Notes: generated by a model from the sequence alone, not told the origin. Shown: positions 26,808-36,794, counted from the first letter of the stretch. The stretch: DNA of 64,000 nucleotides from SZUA-442 sp963792405 (GCA_963792405.1 CAWBVU010000006.1:682001-746000); one strand, 5' to 3'. Numbers and translations are program-made.

Positions 26808-27077
26808 CGGGGGGACGGCGTCCGAGCGCCCTTCGGCCACGCGTGGAGGACGGGACATCCCCCGAGGGCTCCGCCCGTCGCCTTCCCCATCGTTGCACCG
26901 ACGACGTGATCGCGGAAGGCATAAGAACGCCCAGATGGTGGCGATCTCCGTCAAGCCGCCCCATCTTGTGCGATGGCCGCCTCGTGCAGCCGCCTCGTGC
27001 ATTCGTCGCACCTGCGCCGCCGCACGCGTCGAAGGTGCGACGCGGTTGCGTTGGGAACCGATCGTCGTTTCAGACGC

Positions 27078-27689
27078 TCAGAGGTAGACGTTCAGGACGA
27101 AGTCGATGCCACCTTCGAGCCCGGCAGGGCTTGCCGAGTAGGGACCCGCATAGACGCTTCCGACTGCGCAGTCGACGACCGACGGGTCGTCGAGGGAGAG
27201 GTCGGCGATGGTGTCGATGCCGAGGGCGAAGGCGCTGCCGCACACCTCGACATGGGTCCCATCCCAGACGAAGGCGCTCACCGACCCTGACGCCGCCGCC
27301 CCGGTTCCGACCTGTGTGTAGTAGTTCCCGACCACCGATCCGTCACTCAACGCATACGCGTCGATGATCAGGGTCTGATCACCGTCATCCGTCCGCGTGA
27401 TCCCGCTTCCCGTGAGGGATGCCACCACGGTCGGCCTGGCATCCTCGATGGCGCAGTCCCGTCCGAGGGTCGCGCCCGCGCCACCCGGGAGGGCGCTGCC
27501 GGGCAGGATGTCGCCATGGGCCAGGTGCGCATCGACCGCATGACCGTCGACCGTGATGAGATGGAACGAGCCGTTTCCCGTCAGATGGCACACCCGGGAC
27601 CTGTGGTCGTCGTTCGCGATGGCACTGGTCGAGGTGAGCAGAACGATGACCACCACACCGATCCACGTGGCCAACAGTCTCCTCATCAT
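27078..27689 (-). CDS. Secreted protein with a CHxTGNGxxHLIxVxxxAxxxHxxHGD-type motif
   Basis: A predicted exported protein of 203 aa. The signal peptide is LLATWIGVVVIVLLTSTSAIA. The mature N-terminus contains VCHLTGNGSFHLITVDGHAV followed by DAHLAHGD, a short Cys/His motif that recurs in secreted actinobacterial proteins of unknown role. The remainder is a beta-rich domain without recognised catalytic residues and with cysteines (VEVCGSAF, VVDCAVG). ATG at 27689 has GAGGAGG about 8 nt upstream; a second ATG follows at once. A TAGGAT box on the minus strand at 27750-27745 could drive it. It may be functionally linked to the secreted repeat protein next door. Confidence 0.78.
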   Translation of the reverse strand: MMRRLLATWIGVVVIVLLTSTSAIANDDHRSRVCHLTGNGSFHLITVDGHAVDAHLAHGDILPGSALPGGAGATLGRDCAIEDARPTVVASLTGSGITRTDDGDQTLIIDAYALSDGSVVGNYYTQVGTGAAASGSVSAFVWDGTHVEVCGSAFALGIDTIADLSLDDPSVVDCAVGSVYAGPYSASPAGLEGGIDFVLNVYL

Positions 27690-27782
27690 CGCTGGTTCCT
27701 CCTCATGGCCCCGGAGGCGCCGTTGTGCGCCGTTGCCGTGGCCAATCCTACGCACAGCGTCGCCATGCGGGCCGGGTGGGGC

Positions 27783-28127
27783 TCAGGCCACGTAGAGCAC
27801 GATCTGGGAGAGGGTCACGATGATGAGCACGATGTAGAGGCCGACGACGATGCGGAGCAACCGAACGGTGCGCTCGGTGCGAGCCTGTGTCGCCATGGCG
27901 AGAACGGCCAGCGGGATGCCGAATTTCACGACCATGGCCCATGGCGTGCCGATGAGCGGTGCCATCAGTGGGTTGATCTCGCGAGCTCCGAGGCTGGAGA
28001 TCCCGAAATCCGTCAGCACGAGGTCGAGGACGTTGAGCGCGAGGAGGGCGATCGCGAGGGCGACCGCGGACGGTCGCTCGCTCGCCCGTGACGCCACGGC
28101 GTGCTCGTCGGGTGCCAGCAGACCCAT
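27783..28127 (-). CDS. Small membrane protein, DUF5658-like
   Basis: A 114-aa protein with three predicted membrane segments (about 22-40, 63-80, 88-112). The first contains ALLALNVLDLVLTDFGI, followed by GAREINPLMAPLIGTPWAMV and a conserved Lys before the second segment. This LxxxDxxxT...EANPLM-type pattern matches DUF5658 membrane proteins, whose function is not known. Start ATG at 28127 has GAAGG about 9 nt upstream. It is probably transcribed from a CATAAT box on the minus strand at 28186-28181. Confidence 0.78.
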   Translation of the reverse strand: MGLLAPDEHAVASRASERPSAVALAIALLALNVLDLVLTDFGISSLGAREINPLMAPLIGTPWAMVVKFGIPLAVLAMATQARTERTVRLLRIVVGLYIVLIIVTLSQIVLYVA

Positions 28128-28153
28128 CGCCAGGAGCCTTCCATTGGGTTTCC

Positions 28154-28186
28154 GGGGACGCCGCCCAGCGTCCCCCTCCGATTATG
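28154..28186 (-). promoter_or_regulatory. CATAAT -10 box followed by a hairpin at the mRNA 5' end
   Basis: On the minus strand CATAAT (28186-28181) would start transcription near 28174. The first about 20 nt then fold as GGGGACGC/GCGTCCCC (28154-28161 with 28168-28175) with a 6-nt loop. Alternatively the hairpin is the terminator of the upstream dehydrogenase gene, though no T-run follows. Confidence 0.35.
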
Positions 28187-28283
28187 GCATGACCGAGAGC
28201 ACCGCGCCCCGGTAGCCATCGGGAGCATCGTTCCTACTGCGTTCGCTGCGGCGTCGGCCCTCGGATGAGGCGTCGCCTCGACC

Positions 28284-29282
28284 TCAACCGAGGAGCTCGG
28301 TCGTGACCTCGGTGCCGGTCGGCTCACCCGCCTCGAGCCGGTCGAGGTTCTCGATGGTCACCTCTGCGATCTGGCGGACGGCCTCTTCGGTGAAGAAGGC
28401 CTGGTGCCCGGTCACGAGGACGTTGGGGAAGGTGAGGAGCCTCGAGAAGACGTCATCCTGGATGACGGTGTTCGAGAGGTCCTCGAAGAACAGGTCTCCC
28501 TCCTCCTCGTAGACGTCGAGGGCGAGCGAGCCGATCCTGCCGGACTTGAGGCCGTCGATCGCGGCGACGGTGTCGATCAACGCACCACGGGAGGTGTTGA
28601 TCACCATGGGCTTGCGATCCATCAACGCGATCGCGCCCGCATCGATGATGTGATAGGTCTCGGGGGTGAGGGGACAGTGCAGGGTGATCGCGTCGGACCG
28701 GGCGAACAGCTCGGGGAGGCTCACGTAGGGGATGCCCATGCCCAGGATCACGTCGCTCGGGTATGGGTCATGGGCGATGACATTCATCTCGAAGCCCTGG
28801 ACGATCGATGCGACGACCTGGCCGATCTTCCCCGTGCCGATGATGCCGATGGTCTTGCCGATGAGGTCGCGGCCGAGCAGCCCGTCGAGTCGGAAGTTGC
28901 CCTCCCGCACCCTGTTGTGGGCACGGTGGATGCCCCGGTTGAGCGCCAGGAGGAGGGCGAGCGTGTGCTCGGCGACGGCATGGGGAGAATAGGCAGGTAC
29001 CCGCACGACGGTGATGCCCACATCCTCGGCTGCGGTGAGATCGACGTGGTTGAACCCGGCGGAGCGCAGCGCGAGGTACTTCACGCCATTGGCGGCGAGA
29101 CTCTCGACGACCTCCCTGTCGACCTGGTCGTTGACGAAGACACAGACGGCATCGGCTCCCGCGGCCAGTGCGGTCGTGGTGGGATCGAGCTTGGCCTCGA
29201 GGAAGCGCAGGTCGTGGCCTGTGTTGGCCTCGGTGAGGAACTGGGCATCCCACGGACGGGTGGAGTAGACGGCGACCTTCAT
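28284..29282 (-). CDS. D-lactate-dehydrogenase-type 2-hydroxyacid dehydrogenase
   Basis: An NAD(H)-dependent oxidoreductase of 332 aa in the D-isomer-specific 2-hydroxyacid dehydrogenase family, closest in pattern to fermentative D-lactate dehydrogenase. The substrate-site Arg region is LALRSAGFNHVDL, the NAD-binding loop IGIIGTGKIGQVVA, the catalytic Arg in NTSRGALID, Glu in LALDVYEEEG and His in VTGHQAFFT. The length is normal. The ATG lies 8 nt after a TAGGCT box on the minus strand, consistent with a leaderless transcript. Confidence 0.92.
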   Translation of the reverse strand: MKVAVYSTRPWDAQFLTEANTGHDLRFLEAKLDPTTTALAAGADAVCVFVNDQVDREVVESLAANGVKYLALRSAGFNHVDLTAAEDVGITVVRVPAYSPHAVAEHTLALLLALNRGIHRAHNRVREGNFRLDGLLGRDLIGKTIGIIGTGKIGQVVASIVQGFEMNVIAHDPYPSDVILGMGIPYVSLPELFARSDAITLHCPLTPETYHIIDAGAIALMDRKPMVINTSRGALIDTVAAIDGLKSGRIGSLALDVYEEEGDLFFEDLSNTVIQDDVFSRLLTFPNVLVTGHQAFFTEEAVRQIAEVTIENLDRLEAGEPTGTEVTTELLG

Positions 29283-29289
29283 GGCAGCG

Positions 29290-29295
29290 AGCCTA
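29290..29295 (-). promoter_or_regulatory. Putative -10 box TAGGCT for the dehydrogenase gene
   Basis: On the minus strand TAGGCT ends 8 nt before the ATG at 29282. No ribosome-binding site lies between. Confidence 0.4.
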
Positions 29296-29335
29296 GGAGT
29301 CGCCGTGCCCGTCGATGCCGCGTCTCCGGTAGGCG

Positions 29336-29341
29336 TAGGAT
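29336..29341 (+). promoter_or_regulatory. Putative -10 box TAGGAT for the 43-aa gene
   Basis: TAGGAT ends 7 nt before the ATG at 29348, the leaderless spacing. It could drive both the small gene and the overlapping cutA. Confidence 0.42.
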
Positions 29342-29347
29342 CGGGAC

Positions 29348-29479
29348 ATGGACAAGAAGAAGCTCTTCATGGTCCTCGTCGCGATCGCCGTCGTCGTCAT
29401 CATCGTCTCGCTGAAGAAGCGCTCCCACGGTGATGCCGGCGAAGGCGGCGAAGGCGAGACCATGGTCATCACCACGTGA
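29348..29479 (+). CDS. Single-pass membrane microprotein (43 aa)
   Basis: A small open frame starting MDKKKLFMVLVAIAVVVIIV: a positively charged start, one hydrophobic segment (residues 6-21), then a basic stretch SLKKRSHGD and an acidic Gly/Glu tail. It follows a TAGGAT box by 7 nt and overlaps the cutA GTG start by 4 nt (GTGA), so it is likely a real, coupled gene. I do not recognise a family. Confidence 0.55.
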   Translation: MDKKKLFMVLVAIAVVVIIVSLKKRSHGDAGEGGEGETMVITT

Positions 29480-29811
29480 CGAACCGGGATGCGGGCACCC
29501 CGATGGGCGTCCGCATCGTCCTCACCACAGAGGGCGATCCCGCCGCGGCGGATCGCCTGGCATCGGCCCTCGTCGAGGCGCGCTCTGCGGCCTGCATCAC
29601 GATGCACACGGTCCGCTCTCGGTATCGCTGGAGTGGTGCCGTCCATGACGCCGAGGAGATCCAGATGGTCATCAAGACGACCCCCGAGGGGGTCGACGAC
29701 GTCGTCGCGGTGATCCTCGAGCACCACAGCTACGACGTGCCCGAGGTGATCGCCCTCGAGGCGCATGCGGGCGCCGCGTACGGTGCGTGGATCCATGGGC
29801 AGGTCGGCTAG
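29476..29811 (+). CDS. cutA: CutA-family divalent-ion tolerance protein
   Basis: A 111-aa cytosolic protein of the CutA1 family, PII-like trimers linked to metal tolerance. The family signature is visible: VLTTEGDPAAADRLASALVE, AACITMHTVRSRYRWSGAV, EIQMVIKTT and HSYDVPEVIAL. The usual Cys in the AACVN motif is retained as AACIT. The GTG at 29476 overlaps the stop of the preceding microprotein gene. The gene is convergent with ligD, and the two stop codons share the palindrome CTAG at 29808-29811. Confidence 0.88.
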   Translation: MTNRDAGTPMGVRIVLTTEGDPAAADRLASALVEARSAACITMHTVRSRYRWSGAVHDAEEIQMVIKTTPEGVDDVVAVILEHHSYDVPEVIALEAHAGAAYGAWIHGQVG

Positions 29812-32300
29812 GTGCCGAGCAGGGTCGCGAGCCTGCGGAGACCGCCCGCGATGTCGGGCTGCTCGGTGAGGATGGGCGCGAGGGGATCGTCCTTCATCGC
29901 GGCGATGCGCCTCGGCATCGACCGGATCGTGAACCGTGCCGGGTCGAGGCCGGCCACCACCTCCCTCCAACGGAGAGGGGCCGACACAGTGGCCCCGGGC
30001 ACGGGGCGGACACTGTAGGGAGTGACGAGGAGTTTGCCCCTCCCGTTCTGGAGGTAGTCGATGTACACCTTGCCCTCGCGACGGTTCGGCATGCGGGCGG
30101 TCGTCGCCAGTTCCGGCATGCGGATCTCGACCAGCCTGGCGATGAGCTCGCCGAGGAGGCGTTGCTGATCGAACGTGGAACCCTCTCCCATCGGGAGCAG
30201 GACGTGGAGTCCCGTCTTGCCGCTCGTCTTCACGCGGCTCGGCAGGCCCATCGCATTCGCCACCTCGCGGATCTCCCGTGCGATCGCCACGACGGAGATG
30301 AACGGGGCGCCCTTCGGATCCAGGTCGAGCACGCACCAGTCCGGGCTATCGAGTCGTGCGACACGACTCGCCCACACGTGGAGCGGGATCGACGCGAGGT
30401 TGGCGACGTACCTCAGCGCCTCGACATCCTCCACGATGAGGTAGCGGTTCCCCGAGCCGTCGCCCCGCTCGATCCACTCCGTGCGTATCCAGTCAGGAAC
30501 GAACTCCGGCGCGTTCTTCTGGAAGAACGACGACCCGTCGATGCCGTCGGGGAAACGGTCCATCACGAGCGGACGATCAACGAGCCAGGGGAGCAGCCGA
30601 TCGGCCACGGCTGTGTAGTAGTCGATCAGGTCGCCCTTCGTGTACCCGTCATCGGGCCAGAACACCTTGTCGGGGTTCGTGGGCTCGAGTGTGCGTGCAT
30701 CGACGACGATCGGAAGTGGCGGCTCATGGGCGCCACTCCCTTCGGATTCGAACACGAGGACCGCATCGGTGTCGAGGGGTGCGCTCGACAGGTAGACGGG
30801 CTGACGCAGCACACCGTCCGGGGTGATGTCCTTGTATCGGATCGTGCACTGGAGGGTGGGGACCACCCATGTCGAGTCCCCGGAGTCGGGTGCACCGTCG
30901 ATGGACGGTTCGCCGACGGCGTGGGGCACCAATGCCTCCCAGAGCCTGCCGAGCTCGGCCTCCGAGATCCCCGACCCCACACGTCCCGCGTAATGGAGAC
31001 CGTCCGGGACGCCGTAGGCGACGTGGAGGGAGCCGATCCCCGTGCGTGATCCCTTCGGTGCCGTGAACCCGATGACGGCGAAGGTGCCGATGCGATCCGC
31101 CCTGACCTTGAGCCACCGATCCGAGCGTCCGCCGACGTAGGGGGACTCACCGTCCTTCGCCATGACGCCCTCGAGGCCCAGAGCCTCGACCTGTCCGAAC
31201 ATCTCACGTCCGCGCTCTGCGATGTGATCGGCGAAGCGGAGCGGCCCGAGGGTCGGCATCACGATGCGCAGGGCCGCCTTGCGCTTCAAGAGGGCAAGGG
31301 GGCGCACGTCGAACCCTTCGACGGCGAGCAGGTCGAACGCGAAGAAGGTGGCCGGCGAGGACACCGATGCGACGGCGATCTGGTGGCGGTTCGACAGCCT
31401 CCCACGCCTCTGGAGGTCGGAGAAGCTCGGCCGCCCCTCGGCATCGAGGACGACCACCTCACCGTCGAGGGTCACGGAGTCGAAAGGGAGCCGACGAACC
31501 GCGGCCGCGACGTCGGGGAACACGGCGGTTGCGTCCAAGCCGCTTCGATACCGCAGGTGCACCGTGCGACCATCCTTGGTCGCCACCATCCGATACCCGT
31601 CGTACTTGATCTCGAAGATCCAGCCGGGCCTCGAGAAGGCACCGTCCGCGACCCGTGCGAGCATCAGATCGACCTCGACGCCCGGCACGGTGCCCTCCGG
31701 GGCTCCGGCGATCGCCTCGAGGACCGCGTGGCGCCGCGCCTGGGACCCGTCGACGACCTCCTCGATGGTGGCCCCTGACAGCACCGAGGTCTCGTCGAAC
31801 TCAGCATCGGTACGCGACCAGGCGTCGGGCTTCTTGATGAGGAGCCACTCCTTCGGATCCTTCATCCTCACCAGCGTCCATCGGCCGTTCACCTTGTAGC
31901 CGAAGAGGTCGAAGAGCAGCTTTCCGGACTCGAGACCTTCGCCGGGGTCTTCTGCGAACGTGACGGCGCCGCGGTCCCATACGATCATGCCGCCTGCCCC
32001 GTACTCGCCCTCGGGGATCACTCCCTCGAAGTCGGCATAATCCAACGGATGGTCCTCCGTGTGGGCGGCGAACCGCTTCTCTGCGGGATCGAGGGAGATG
32101 CCTGCAGGCACGGCCCACGACATCAGCACACCGGCATGTTCGAGCCGCAGGTCGTAGTGGAGTCGCCGTGCCGCATGCTTCTGCACGACGAAGCGCCCCC
32201 CGCCACCGATCGCACCCTCTCCGAAGGGCTCCGGGGTCCTGTCGGCCGTGCGTTTCGACCGATAGGGAGCGAGTCGGTCCGTCCGTGGGTCCGATGACAT
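29808..32300 (-). CDS. ligD: Multifunctional ATP-dependent DNA ligase D
   Basis: The end-processing and joining enzyme of bacterial non-homologous end joining (830 aa). Domain order is phosphoesterase, ligase, polymerase. Residues about 30-170 form the 3'-phosphoesterase (FVVQKHAARRLHYDLRLEH, DFEGVIPEGEYGAG). About 205-510 is the ligase, with the adenylated Lys in FEIKYDGYR, LDGEVVV, EGVMAKD and RWLKVR. About 535-810 is the primase-polymerase (NPDKVFWPDDGYTKGDLI, CVLDLDPKGAPF, SGKTGLHVLLPM). Mycobacterial LigD places the polymerase first, so the order here differs. It is divergent from ku, 115 bp away. Confidence 0.96.
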   Translation of the reverse strand: MSSDPRTDRLAPYRSKRTADRTPEPFGEGAIGGGGRFVVQKHAARRLHYDLRLEHAGVLMSWAVPAGISLDPAEKRFAAHTEDHPLDYADFEGVIPEGEYGAGGMIVWDRGAVTFAEDPGEGLESGKLLFDLFGYKVNGRWTLVRMKDPKEWLLIKKPDAWSRTDAEFDETSVLSGATIEEVVDGSQARRHAVLEAIAGAPEGTVPGVEVDLMLARVADGAFSRPGWIFEIKYDGYRMVATKDGRTVHLRYRSGLDATAVFPDVAAAVRRLPFDSVTLDGEVVVLDAEGRPSFSDLQRRGRLSNRHQIAVASVSSPATFFAFDLLAVEGFDVRPLALLKRKAALRIVMPTLGPLRFADHIAERGREMFGQVEALGLEGVMAKDGESPYVGGRSDRWLKVRADRIGTFAVIGFTAPKGSRTGIGSLHVAYGVPDGLHYAGRVGSGISEAELGRLWEALVPHAVGEPSIDGAPDSGDSTWVVPTLQCTIRYKDITPDGVLRQPVYLSSAPLDTDAVLVFESEGSGAHEPPLPIVVDARTLEPTNPDKVFWPDDGYTKGDLIDYYTAVADRLLPWLVDRPLVMDRFPDGIDGSSFFQKNAPEFVPDWIRTEWIERGDGSGNRYLIVEDVEALRYVANLASIPLHVWASRVARLDSPDWCVLDLDPKGAPFISVVAIAREIREVANAMGLPSRVKTSGKTGLHVLLPMGEGSTFDQQRLLGELIARLVEIRMPELATTARMPNRREGKVYIDYLQNGRGKLLVTPYSVRPVPGATVSAPLRWREVVAGLDPARFTIRSMPRRIAAMKDDPLAPILTEQPDIAGGLRRLATLLGT

Positions 32301-32400
32301 CGGATGATGATGCCACCGCCCGATGCCGAACGTGCGACGGTGGTCGGGATGGGATCACGCGTCTGCCAGGAATTGGAGTGACGGATTTCGCGGTCTGTGC

Positions 32401-32406
32401 TATACA
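32401..32406 (+). promoter_or_regulatory. Putative ku promoter (-10 TATACA)
   Basis: TATACA ends 10 nt before the ku ATG, with a weak TGACGG at 32379-32384, 16 bp upstream. It sits in the ligD-ku divergent region. Confidence 0.42.
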
Positions 32407-32415
32407 AGGGGTCTC

Positions 32416-33273
32416 ATGGCACGCCCCATCGCCTCAGGGACGATCAGCTTCGGTCTGGTCGCCATCCCCGTGAAGCTCTTCTCGACGAGCGAGTCGGACG
32501 CCCGCGTCCAATTCAATACCCTCCACACGTCCTGTGGTACCCGGCTCCGACAGCAGATGTACTGCCCGAAGGATGAGGTCGTCGTGCCACGGGAGGACAC
32601 GGTCAAGGGGTACGAGTTCGCCAAGGATCAGTACGTCATCTTCGATGACGCCGAGCTCAAGGCGATGGAGCTGGCGTCGACGCAGTCGATCGACATCAAA
32701 GAGTTCGTGCCACTCGACCAGGTCGACCCGATCTACTACGAGCGGGCGTACTACCTCGGCCCCGACAAGGGCGGGGCGAAGCCGTACGCCCTGTTGTCGG
32801 AGGCGATGCGCGAGACCGCCAAGGCGGCCCTCGCCCGATACGCCGCCCGCGGCAAGGACTACCTCGTGCTCCTGCGGCCGTTCGAGGACGGCATCATCAT
32901 GCAGCAGCTCAGGTACTCCGATGAGATCAGGGCGTTCGATGACATCGACCTCGGCGAGGTCACCGTCGATCCAGCGGAACTCGGCCTCGCCAAGCAGCTC
33001 GTGGAGCAGATCGCCACCGACTCCTTTGCACCGGAGGCCTACCACGACGGCGTCAGGGAGCAGGTGCTCGCTGCGATCGAGCAGAAGGTGGCTGGCCAGG
33101 AGATGACCTTCGCCCCGCAGGAGGAGCCGAAGGCGCAGGTGATCGACCTCATGGAAGCCCTCAAGGCGAGCCTCGGCGAGGCGGTCGACGGGGACGCCCC
33201 CTCCTCCCGCAAACCTGCGAAGAAGGCAGCCCCCGCCCCGGCCGAGAAGAAGCGGGCCAATCGCAAGACGTGA
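32416..33273 (+). CDS. ku: DNA end-binding protein Ku
   Basis: Forms a homodimeric ring on double-strand breaks and recruits LigD. At 285 aa it matches bacterial Ku. The N-terminus MARPIASGTISFGLVAIPVKL is the family hallmark, then VQFNTLHTSCGTRLRQQMYC, EFVPLDQVDPIYYERAYYLGPD, a bridge region RGKDYLVLLRPFEDGIIMQQL, and a basic Lys/Ala/Pro-rich C-terminal tail (about 262-285) like tails that bind DNA. I chose ATG 32416 as it aligns with the family start. It is divergent from ligD. Confidence 0.96.
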   Translation: MARPIASGTISFGLVAIPVKLFSTSESDARVQFNTLHTSCGTRLRQQMYCPKDEVVVPREDTVKGYEFAKDQYVIFDDAELKAMELASTQSIDIKEFVPLDQVDPIYYERAYYLGPDKGGAKPYALLSEAMRETAKAALARYAARGKDYLVLLRPFEDGIIMQQLRYSDEIRAFDDIDLGEVTVDPAELGLAKQLVEQIATDSFAPEAYHDGVREQVLAAIEQKVAGQEMTFAPQEEPKAQVIDLMEALKASLGEAVDGDAPSSRKPAKKAAPAPAEKKRANRKT

Positions 33274-33285
33274 CCCCAACGGGCG

Positions 33286-33291
33286 TACGAT
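33286..33291 (+). promoter_or_regulatory. Putative -10 box TACGAT for the MerR/TPR gene
   Basis: TACGAT ends 9 nt before the ATG at 33300, close to leaderless spacing. Confidence 0.38.
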
Positions 33292-33299
33292 GCAACGCG

Positions 33300-34147
33300 A
33301 TGGGTGAGTCCCGCGACCGTCAGGACAACGATCGGTACTCGGTACGAGAAGTATCGGACCTGCTCGACCTCTCCCCGCGGCAGGTGAGGGCCTTCGTCGC
33401 CGACGGCATCCTCGAGCCCACGAGGGGGGCGCACGGCGGTACCTGTTCACCTTCCGCGATCTCGTGGTGCTCAGGGCGGTTGCCGACCTCGCCGCTCAAG
33501 GCGTACCGATCGCGCGAATCCGAGGCGCGGTGGCGAGTCTGAGTCGCCAGCTTCCCGCAGAGGTCGACCTCGCACAGGCACACCTCGACGCACCGGGCGG
33601 TCGCGTGGTGGTGCATCTCGACGCTGCGGCATGGGAACCCGATTCCGGCCAGACCATCATGGACCTCGACCTCGACGGGATGGCGGACAGGGCCGACGCC
33701 GTGGTCGAGGCGCGCACCGGCACCGTCGAGGACGGCTCCGCACTGGCGTGGTACGTGGCGGCAGACACGATCGAGGCGGACGATCCGGCGGCTGCGGAGG
33801 CCGCCTACCGGAAGGCGATCGCGTTGGACCCGACGATCGCGGAGGCGCACCTGAATCTCGGACGCCTTCTCCATGCGGGCGGAGCCACGAGGGAGGCGCT
33901 GGAGCACTACCGCCGGGCGCTCGCCATCCACCCCGACGATGCGACGACCCTCTACAACATCGGCGTCGCCTCACAGGACCTCGGTGCCGACGATGAAGCG
34001 ATCGCTGCATATGAGCGTGCCATCGAGCTCGCCCCACGATTCGCAGACGCCCGCTACAACATCGCCACCCTCTACGAACGAAGGGGGGAGGAGGCACTGG
34101 CCGTCCAACACCTCCGCGAGTATCGGGACCTCGTCGAGGGGAGGTGA
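33300..34147 (+). CDS. MerR-type HTH plus TPR protein, frameshifted at a G6 run
   Basis: Two frames together encode one protein of about 282 aa. The first gives a MerR winged-helix start (YSVREVSDLLDLSPRQVRAF, DGILEPTRG). The second continues as RRYLFTFRDLVVLRAVADLA, the end of the MerR domain, then a linker and three or four tetratricopeptide repeats (about 150-275: AEAAYRKAIALDPTIAEAHL, ALAIHPDDATTLYNIG, AIELAPRFADARYNIATLYE). The shift falls at a run of six G (33424-33429). One more G would restore a single frame reading TRGGARRYLF. It may be a sequencing error, slippage or a broken gene. Likely a regulator; target unknown. Confidence 0.75.
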
Positions 34148-34170
34148 GCCCTCACGGCCACGCGCAGCGG

Positions 34171-34176
34171 TACGAT
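34171..34176 (+). promoter_or_regulatory. Putative -10 box TACGAT upstream of the small membrane protein
   Basis: TACGAT lies 30 nt before the GTG at 34207. The predicted leader contains GAAAGGA about 8 nt before the start. Confidence 0.35.
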
Positions 34177-34206
34177 GACGCTCCTCGACGTCGAAAGGAC
34201 CGCCGC

Positions 34207-34398
34207 GTGGCAGCCAAGGAGAAGAACGCGTTCCCCACCTGGGTGGTCGTGGTGGCGATCATCATCTTGTTCCCCGTGCTCTTCTGGGCATTGACCGTGG
34301 CCTTCAACCTGCTGACGGCCATGTCCGTCGGGGGCGTCCTGCTGCTGGTCGGCATCGTGGTGCTGTTCATGTGGCTGCGCCGTCGCGTCGACGGGTAG
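34207..34398 (+). CDS. Small membrane protein with two membrane segments (63 aa)
   Basis: After a short basic start (AAKEKNAFPTW) the protein has two hydrophobic segments (about 11-32 and 36-56: VVVVAIIILFPVLFWALTVA, VGGVLLLVGIVVLFMWL) and a basic end RRRVDG. I chose the GTG at 34207 because it follows a GAAAGGA ribosome site. A GTG at 34144 overlapping the previous stop would add 21 charged residues. No family is recognised. Confidence 0.6.
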   Translation: MAAKEKNAFPTWVVVVAIIILFPVLFWALTVAFNLLTAMSVGGVLLLVGIVVLFMWLRRRVDG

Positions 34399-34757
34399 CC
34401 GTTGGGCCGACCCCGACGGGTGACCGGGTCTCTCTGCCCGACCCCCCGCCCGCCGGGAGTGGTCCTCGGCGCGAGGCGAGGAGCCCGGCGCGTGTGACTG
34501 GGCCGGGTCGATGTGAGCGCAACGGGAGCAGGGTCAGGACGACGAACCCTGGCGCGACCGTGCCGCCGATGAACGGCATGACAACCCCGAGGTGCTCGGG
34601 GGCCGGGGATCTCCCGAACGGACCGTGGGCGGACACGCCATGGATCGCCGGAACCAAATCCGTTCAGCGAGCGTCTCTCATGTATCAGTGGAACGCACGT
34701 GGTGTGCGTCACGACCGACGAATCCCCCGGGGTTCGCACGGACCGGAGACGGATGAG
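34399..34757. other. Intergenic region upstream of the rRNA promoters
   Basis: GC-rich sequence of about 360 bp. I see no tRNA, no convincing coding frame and no strong hairpin terminator. It probably belongs to the upstream control region of the rRNA operon. Confidence 0.5.
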
Positions 34758-34786
34758 TTGCACTAGCTCGTGAGGTGGTGTACCTT
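34758..34786 (+). promoter_or_regulatory. rRNA operon promoter P1
   Basis: TTGCAC (34758-34763) and TACCTT (34781-34786) have 17-bp spacing, about 385 bp before the 16S gene. Confidence 0.5.
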
Positions 34787-34815
34787 TCCACTTCTGCCAG
34801 CGACATCGCCGGCCG

Positions 34816-34845
34816 TTGCCGCTTGTTCGAAAGCGGTGATAGAAT
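34816..34845 (+). promoter_or_regulatory. rRNA operon promoter P2
   Basis: TTGCCG (34816-34821) and TAGAAT (34840-34845) have 18-bp spacing. Transcription would start near 34852, giving a leader of about 320 nt that contains the processing stem. Confidence 0.55.
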
Positions 34846-34906
34846 GTGAGGCCCCAATGCGGACAGCCCTTCGGTGCTGTGCGCGCTGGAACCGGGCTCC
34901 TTGACA

Positions 34907-34921
34907 ACTGAACAGTGCGTC
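34907..34921 (+). repeat. 16S processing stem, 5' strand (pairs with 36795-36809)
   Basis: ACTGAACAGTGCGTC is exactly complementary to GACGCACTGTTCAGT at 36795-36809, beyond the 16S 3' end. Such stems are RNase III cleavage sites that release pre-16S RNA. It follows the CTTGACAACTG block often seen in actinobacterial rRNA leaders. Confidence 0.85.
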
Positions 34922-35170
34922 GATCGGACACCGCGAGGTGTGCGATCGAGATTGACAGGCGCTTGCCGGACAGCCAACCACTGGGCGGCGGCACGGCAAG
35001 CGTGAACACGATCATCGGACCAACCACCTCGGTGGTGGGAATGATGGTCGTACAAGCCAACGGGCATGCACACAAAGAGGACCCCGTCCTTCGCATGTCC
35101 GCATCCTTTTGAGGGATGAAAGACTCCTGGTCCGCGTGAGAGCGCGGACACGGGATCGTTCTCATCGAAG

Positions 35171-36703
<1,533 letters not shown>

Positions 36704-36794
36704 TAAGGAGCAACAACGCACAGGTCTCACTTGTGCCAGTTCCTAGGTGAATCGTCGATCTCGATCCTCGAGCGCTCTTCGGAGTGGTCGGGGA

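Noticed and set aside
24421..27087. A long plus-strand open frame opposite the secreted repeat protein
   Set aside because: It starts inside the tRNA-Leu variable/T region, has no protein-like features, and mirrors the GC-rich repeat codons of the minus-strand gene, which has a signal peptide and ribosome site.
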